Of a stretch of 17,525 bases of DNA, positions 14,694-17,525 are shown piece by piece (the stretch's first letter is position 1; each line of letters opens with the position of its first letter). Origin of the DNA: CAYMDD01 sp964409675 (lineage in GTDB: Bacteria > Pseudomonadota > Alphaproteobacteria > Rickettsiales > SXRF01). The notes beneath the pieces were generated by a model that was not told the origin of the DNA, did no database searches, and saw only the letters and a list, made by a program, of their open reading frames with translations. The DNA lies in contig CAYPEF010000036.1 of NCBI GenBank assembly GCA_964409675.1, forward strand, positions 1 to 17,525, given 5' to 3'. Both the position numbers and the translations under genes were made by a program.

Positions 14694-15170
14694 TCACGGC
14701 ACGACAATGCGTTTGGCTTGCTGGTATTGCTTGCCGTCGGCTTCGGCGTAAATGCGCACCTCCCACAGGCCGGGGGCGGGGAGGGTGACGGGAGTGGGCT
14801 TGCCGTTGGCAATTGCCATATCCATGTCCAGCGCAGCTTGGGTGGGGCGGGAGAAATGGGCTGTGAGCTTGCTGGCGGTAATCGGTTTTCCGTGCGCGTC
14901 GGTGAGGGTGACCTGCAAGGCGCCCGCGCCGGGCTGTTGGCCGTCCTGCCAGCGAATAGCGGCGTTCCAGCCGAGGGATTCCTGCTGCTGCTCGGCGGCG
15001 ATGATTTTGTTGTAGGCGACGCCTTTTTCATACGGGTGGTCCGTGACGGTGCCGGTCTGGCTGCGCACGGCCAGCGTGGCCATGGTGCCGTCCACGGCAG
15101 CGATGACGAGGAAGAAAAGGACGAAATACCAGGGGATAAGCCGGTCGTTTTTGTGCAGGGTGGCGCTCAT
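14694..15170 (-). CDS. ccoH: cbb3 oxidase assembly protein CcoH/FixH
   Basis: The 158-residue protein has one N-terminal membrane helix (about 12-32, beginning IPWYFVLFF) and a periplasmic FixH domain. That domain contains the family pattern Y-x-KG-x-x-YN-x-x-I...LGW and closes with a LPAPGLWEVRIYAEADG strand region. CcoH is required for assembly and stability of the cbb3 oxidase and associates with CcoN. Its ATG overlaps the ccoG stop by 4 bp (ATGA). It is followed not by ccoI directly, as is usual, but by the 154-bp stretch with the inverted repeat. Confidence 0.93.
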   Translation of the reverse strand: MSATLHKNDRLIPWYFVLFFLVIAAVDGTMATLAVRSQTGTVTDHPYEKGVAYNKIIAAEQQQESLGWNAAIRWQDGQQPGAGALQVTLTDAHGKPITASKLTAHFSRPTQAALDMDMAIANGKPTPVTLPAPGLWEVRIYAEADGKQYQQAKRIVVP

Positions 15171-16549
15171 TTGGCCTCGCTCATGAAAATGCTTTGCTTG
15201 CGGCTGATGTTACCATCGGCGTCGGTGATGATGAAATAAATATCGCGCCGCGCCTCCGCCTGCTTAGGCGCGCTCACGAAGGCGCGGAAATGGCCGACGC
15301 TATCGGCCAGCACCGGCAGTTGCGACAGGCTGGCGTCGCCGTTGCCCTGGATGCGCAAATGTGCGCCGTCCACGCCTTCGATCTGAATGGTGAAGTCGCG
15401 GTCTTCGTGGCGTTTGTTCATCACGGTGAGCGTGTAGCCGTTGCGCACAGAACCGTCGGAGAGGGTGACGGCGAGCGGGTTGCGGTCGTGCAGCACGTTC
15501 AGGTCAAGCGGGGCGCGGGTGAGGAGGGTGTAGAGCATCAGGCAGCCGACGGCGCTGAGGATGAAGCTGTACCAAATGGTGCGCGGGCGGAGCCATTGCA
15601 GGCGGGCTTGCGTGCCTTCCTCGCGGGCGCGTTCGGTGTCGTAGCGAATCAGGCCCTTGGGCAGGCCGATTTTTTCCATCACGTTGTTGCAGGCGTCCAC
15701 GCACAGGCCGCAGGCGATGCATTCCAGCTGCAGGCCGTTGCGGATGTCGATGCCCATCGGGCAGACCACCACGCAGGAATCGCAGTCGATGCAATGGCCG
15801 CGCCCGTCCCAGGAACTGCCCGCCTTGTGCTTGCCGCGCGGCTCGCCGCGTTTTTCATCATAGGCGATAATCAGCGTGTCCTTGTCGAACATGCCGGACT
15901 GGAAGCGCGAATAGGGGCACATATAGGTGCAGACCTGCTCGCGCGCGTAGCCGGCCATGAGATAAGTGGAGAAGGTGAGGCCGAGAATCCAGCCGGCGAC
16001 GCTCATGGGCACCTGCGCATGGATGATCTGGTCGAGCAGGGTGGGGGCGTCGTTGAAATAGAATACCCACGCGCCGCCGGTGCACAGGCCAATCAGAATC
16101 CAGATGATGTGCGTTGCGCCCTTTTTCCATATTTTCTCAAATGATATAGGCGATTCATCAAGTTTCTTGCGAGCATTGCGGTCACCCTGAATGATGCGCT
16201 CGACCCAGACGAACAGATCTGTCCAGACGGTTTGCGGGCAGGCATAACCGCACCAGACGCGCCCGAACAGGGAGGTGACGAAGAACAGGCTCACTGCGGC
16301 GAGGATTAATATGCCGGTGAGGTAATAGACTTCCTGCGGCCAGATTTCGATGCCGAAAAAGTAGGCGCGCGTATGCGGGATGTCGATGAGGATGGCTTGG
16401 TCGGGGGCGCTCGGGCCGCGATTCCAGCGCAGCCACGGGGCGCAGTAGTAAATCCCGAGCAGCACCACCATTGCGATCCATTTGAGTTTGCGGAACTTGC
16501 CCCAGACGCGTTTGGGGTAGATGGTGCGTTGCTTGGCGAAGAGTTGCAT
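15167..16549 (-). CDS. ccoG: cbb3 oxidase accessory protein CcoG/FixG (cupric reductase)
   Basis: CcoG is a membrane iron-sulfur protein that reduces Cu(II) to Cu(I) for the cbb3 copper path. The 460 residues contain membrane helices near 25-40, 75-100, 145-168, 180-200 and 328-348. Cysteines are in CGYACP (100, 104) and QVCTYMCPYSRF (207, 211), and two classical 4Fe-4S motifs follow: C253/C256/C259/C263 and C277/C280/C283/C287. The C-terminal periplasmic Ig-like domain occupies about 360-460. Length and order fit the family. The ATG lies only 4 bp after the chemoreceptor stop, so it may be translationally linked to it. ccoNOPQ, normally just upstream, is not in the window. Confidence 0.96.
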   Translation of the reverse strand: MQLFAKQRTIYPKRVWGKFRKLKWIAMVVLLGIYYCAPWLRWNRGPSAPDQAILIDIPHTRAYFFGIEIWPQEVYYLTGILILAAVSLFFVTSLFGRVWCGYACPQTVWTDLFVWVERIIQGDRNARKKLDESPISFEKIWKKGATHIIWILIGLCTGGAWVFYFNDAPTLLDQIIHAQVPMSVAGWILGLTFSTYLMAGYAREQVCTYMCPYSRFQSGMFDKDTLIIAYDEKRGEPRGKHKAGSSWDGRGHCIDCDSCVVVCPMGIDIRNGLQLECIACGLCVDACNNVMEKIGLPKGLIRYDTERAREEGTQARLQWLRPRTIWYSFILSAVGCLMLYTLLTRAPLDLNVLHDRNPLAVTLSDGSVRNGYTLTVMNKRHEDRDFTIQIEGVDGAHLRIQGNGDASLSQLPVLADSVGHFRAFVSAPKQAEARRDIYFIITDADGNISRKQSIFMSEAK

Positions 16550-16553
16550 TATA

Positions 16554-17525
16554 TTAACCAGTCAGGGATTGCATGAAATGCTGCACGTCCTGCTTGAGGA
16601 TGATGCAGGTGTCGGAAAGGGTGGCGGAGGAATCGTTGACGCTTTGCGCCGAGCTTTGCGTGGTCTGCGCCGACTGGGCAATGGATTTCACCGCTTCGGC
16701 GAAGGATTGCACCGTGCCGGAAGTGCGCTGCAGATTGCTGGAGATTTCCAGCGTGGTGGCGTTCTGCTCCTCGATGGCGGCGGCGATGATGGAGGAGGCC
16801 TCGTTCACCTTGCCGATCTTGTCGATGATCGATTGCAGCACGGTATTGGCTTCGCCTACATCCTCGCGGACTTTTTTAATTACCTGATCCACCTCGCCGG
16901 TGGCATCGGAAGTGCGGTGGGCCAGCTCTTTCACCTCGGCGGCGACCACGGTGAAGCCCTTGCCGGCATCGCCGGCGCGCGCCGCCTCGATGGTGGCGTT
17001 AAGGGAGAGCAGGTTGACCTGCTCGGCGATGGAATTAATCATCTCCGCGATCTGGCCGATCTTGGCGGTGCTATCCTCCAGCGCCGAAAGCGTCTGGCTG
17101 GCGCGGGTGCTTTCTTCGGTGGTGGCGGTGGCGAGCGTGTTGAGATGGCGGATCTGGGTGCTGATTTCCTTGACCGCGGCAGTCATTTCCTCCATGGCGG
17201 CGGCAATGTTGGAGACGGTGCCGGTGGTTTGCTGCGAAGAGGAGGAGAGGGTGTCCGCCTCACTGCTGCTTTTAGAGGAAACAAGGTTGAGAGCGTGGCT
17301 GGTGTTGATCAGCTCATGCGTGGCCGCTTCCAGCCGGTTGATGGTGGCCATGACGCTGGCTTCCAGCTTCTGCCCGGCGGCCTGCGAATTGCGCACGAGG
17401 TTGGCGCGCACTTCATCGGCGGAGTTGTTGAGGCTGCTGGCGCCGCGCTGCCAGGCGCCGTTTAAGCCTTTCAGCAGGATTTTGCGGTAGAACAGGCCTT
17501 TGGCGGCGTGTTCGGCGCTGGCGCT
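16554..17525 (-). CDS. Methyl-accepting chemotaxis protein, C-terminal part (5' end outside window)
   Basis: The frame is open to the window's right edge (323 visible residues); the GTG at 17411 is internal. The visible part is the cytoplasmic signalling hairpin: repeated methylation-type helix heptads with EE and QT pairs (AMEEMT, TEESTRA), then the kinase-contact tip (visible residues 169-191, QVNLLSLNAT followed by IEAARAGDAGKGF), the returning KELAHRTSDATGE helix and the C-terminus. The last residue of the tip's QTN is V-shifted (QVN). No CheR-docking pentapeptide is present at the end. The sensor region is unseen, so the ligand is unknown; the location next to cbb3 oxidase genes makes energy or oxygen taxis possible. 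ccoG follows after 4 bp. Confidence 0.95.
   Translation of the reverse strand, partial: SASAEHAAKGLFYRKILLKGLNGAWQRGASSLNNSADEVRANLVRNSQAAGQKLEASVMATINRLEAATHELINTSHALNLVSSKSSSEADTLSSSSQQTTGTVSNIAAAMEEMTAAVKEISTQIRHLNTLATATTEESTRASQTLSALEDSTAKIGQIAEMINSIAEQVNLLSLNATIEAARAGDAGKGFTVVAAEVKELAHRTSDATGEVDQVIKKVREDVGEANTVLQSIIDKIGKVNEASSIIAAAIEEQNATTLEISSNLQRTSGTVQSFAEAVKSIAQSAQTTQSSAQSVNDSSATLSDTCIILKQDVQHFMQSLTG

Noticed and set aside
15194..16144. A 316-codon + strand open frame antisense to ccoG
   Set aside because: Gly/Ala/His/Val-rich composition of an antisense shadow; ccoG with its Fe-S motifs is the real gene.
16521..17465. A 314-codon + strand open frame antisense to the chemoreceptor
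   Set aside because: Low-complexity Gly-rich translation caused by the regular heptad codons of the receptor gene.

Overview
This window is an ordinary-looking chromosomal stretch from a GC-rich alphaproteobacterium. The evidence is the run rlmH - gpmI - envC - ctpA - YibQ-type deacetylase - rppH, the ccoG-ccoH-ccoI-ccoS (fixGHIS) block with typical 4-bp ATGA overlaps, a FixK/FNR-family regulator, and palindromic repeats of the GTCATCCCGGCGCAGGCCGGG type. I cannot name the genus. I see no rRNA, tRNA, CRISPR array, phage or transposase.

Layout. (1) 1-897, + strand: the 3' nearly complete part of argB (arginine synthesis). (2) 907-1701, - strand: a TraX-family membrane protein that is richer in A+T than its neighbours. 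(3) 1768-9802, - strand: a cell-envelope and housekeeping block. In transcription order it is rlmH, phoU, gpmI, envC, an orphan hypothetical gene, ctpA, a YibQ-like divergent polysaccharide deacetylase and rppH. gpmI/envC overlap by 4 bp, and ctpA/yibQ share one base (TAATG). EnvC (amidase activator), CtpA (periplasmic protease) and the YibQ-like protein all point to peptidoglycan remodelling. (4) 9969-12093: a Crp/Fnr regulator, a small gene of uncertain family convergent with it, an OmpW-type porin, and a small DUF465 gene divergent from ompW. The ompW/DUF465 intergenic region carries a TTGA-N6-TCAA box of the FNR/FixK type. (5) 12111-12218: a cloverleaf-like palindromic repeat between two convergent genes. 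(6) 12228-16549, - strand: ccoG-ccoH-[28-bp inverted repeat]-ccoI-ccoS, the maturation and copper-delivery genes of cbb3 cytochrome oxidase. They are preceded by a methyl-accepting chemotaxis protein truncated by the window edge. The ccoNOPQ structural genes are not in the window.

How it fits together. Sections 4 and 6 suggest adaptation to low oxygen. The Crp/Fnr protein keeps the E-x2-S-R recognition-helix residues that read TTGA half-sites. Such a site lies about 40-41 bp from a plausible start point of the DUF465 gene and similarly placed relative to ompW. cbb3 maturation genes and a chemoreceptor lie next door. The most notable observations are this box and its possible reader with an unusual C-terminal cysteine cluster, the YibQ-like protein that has lost the family's catalytic motifs, and the two palindromic repeat elements, one of which splits the cco operon. 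No clearly new multi-gene system is visible.
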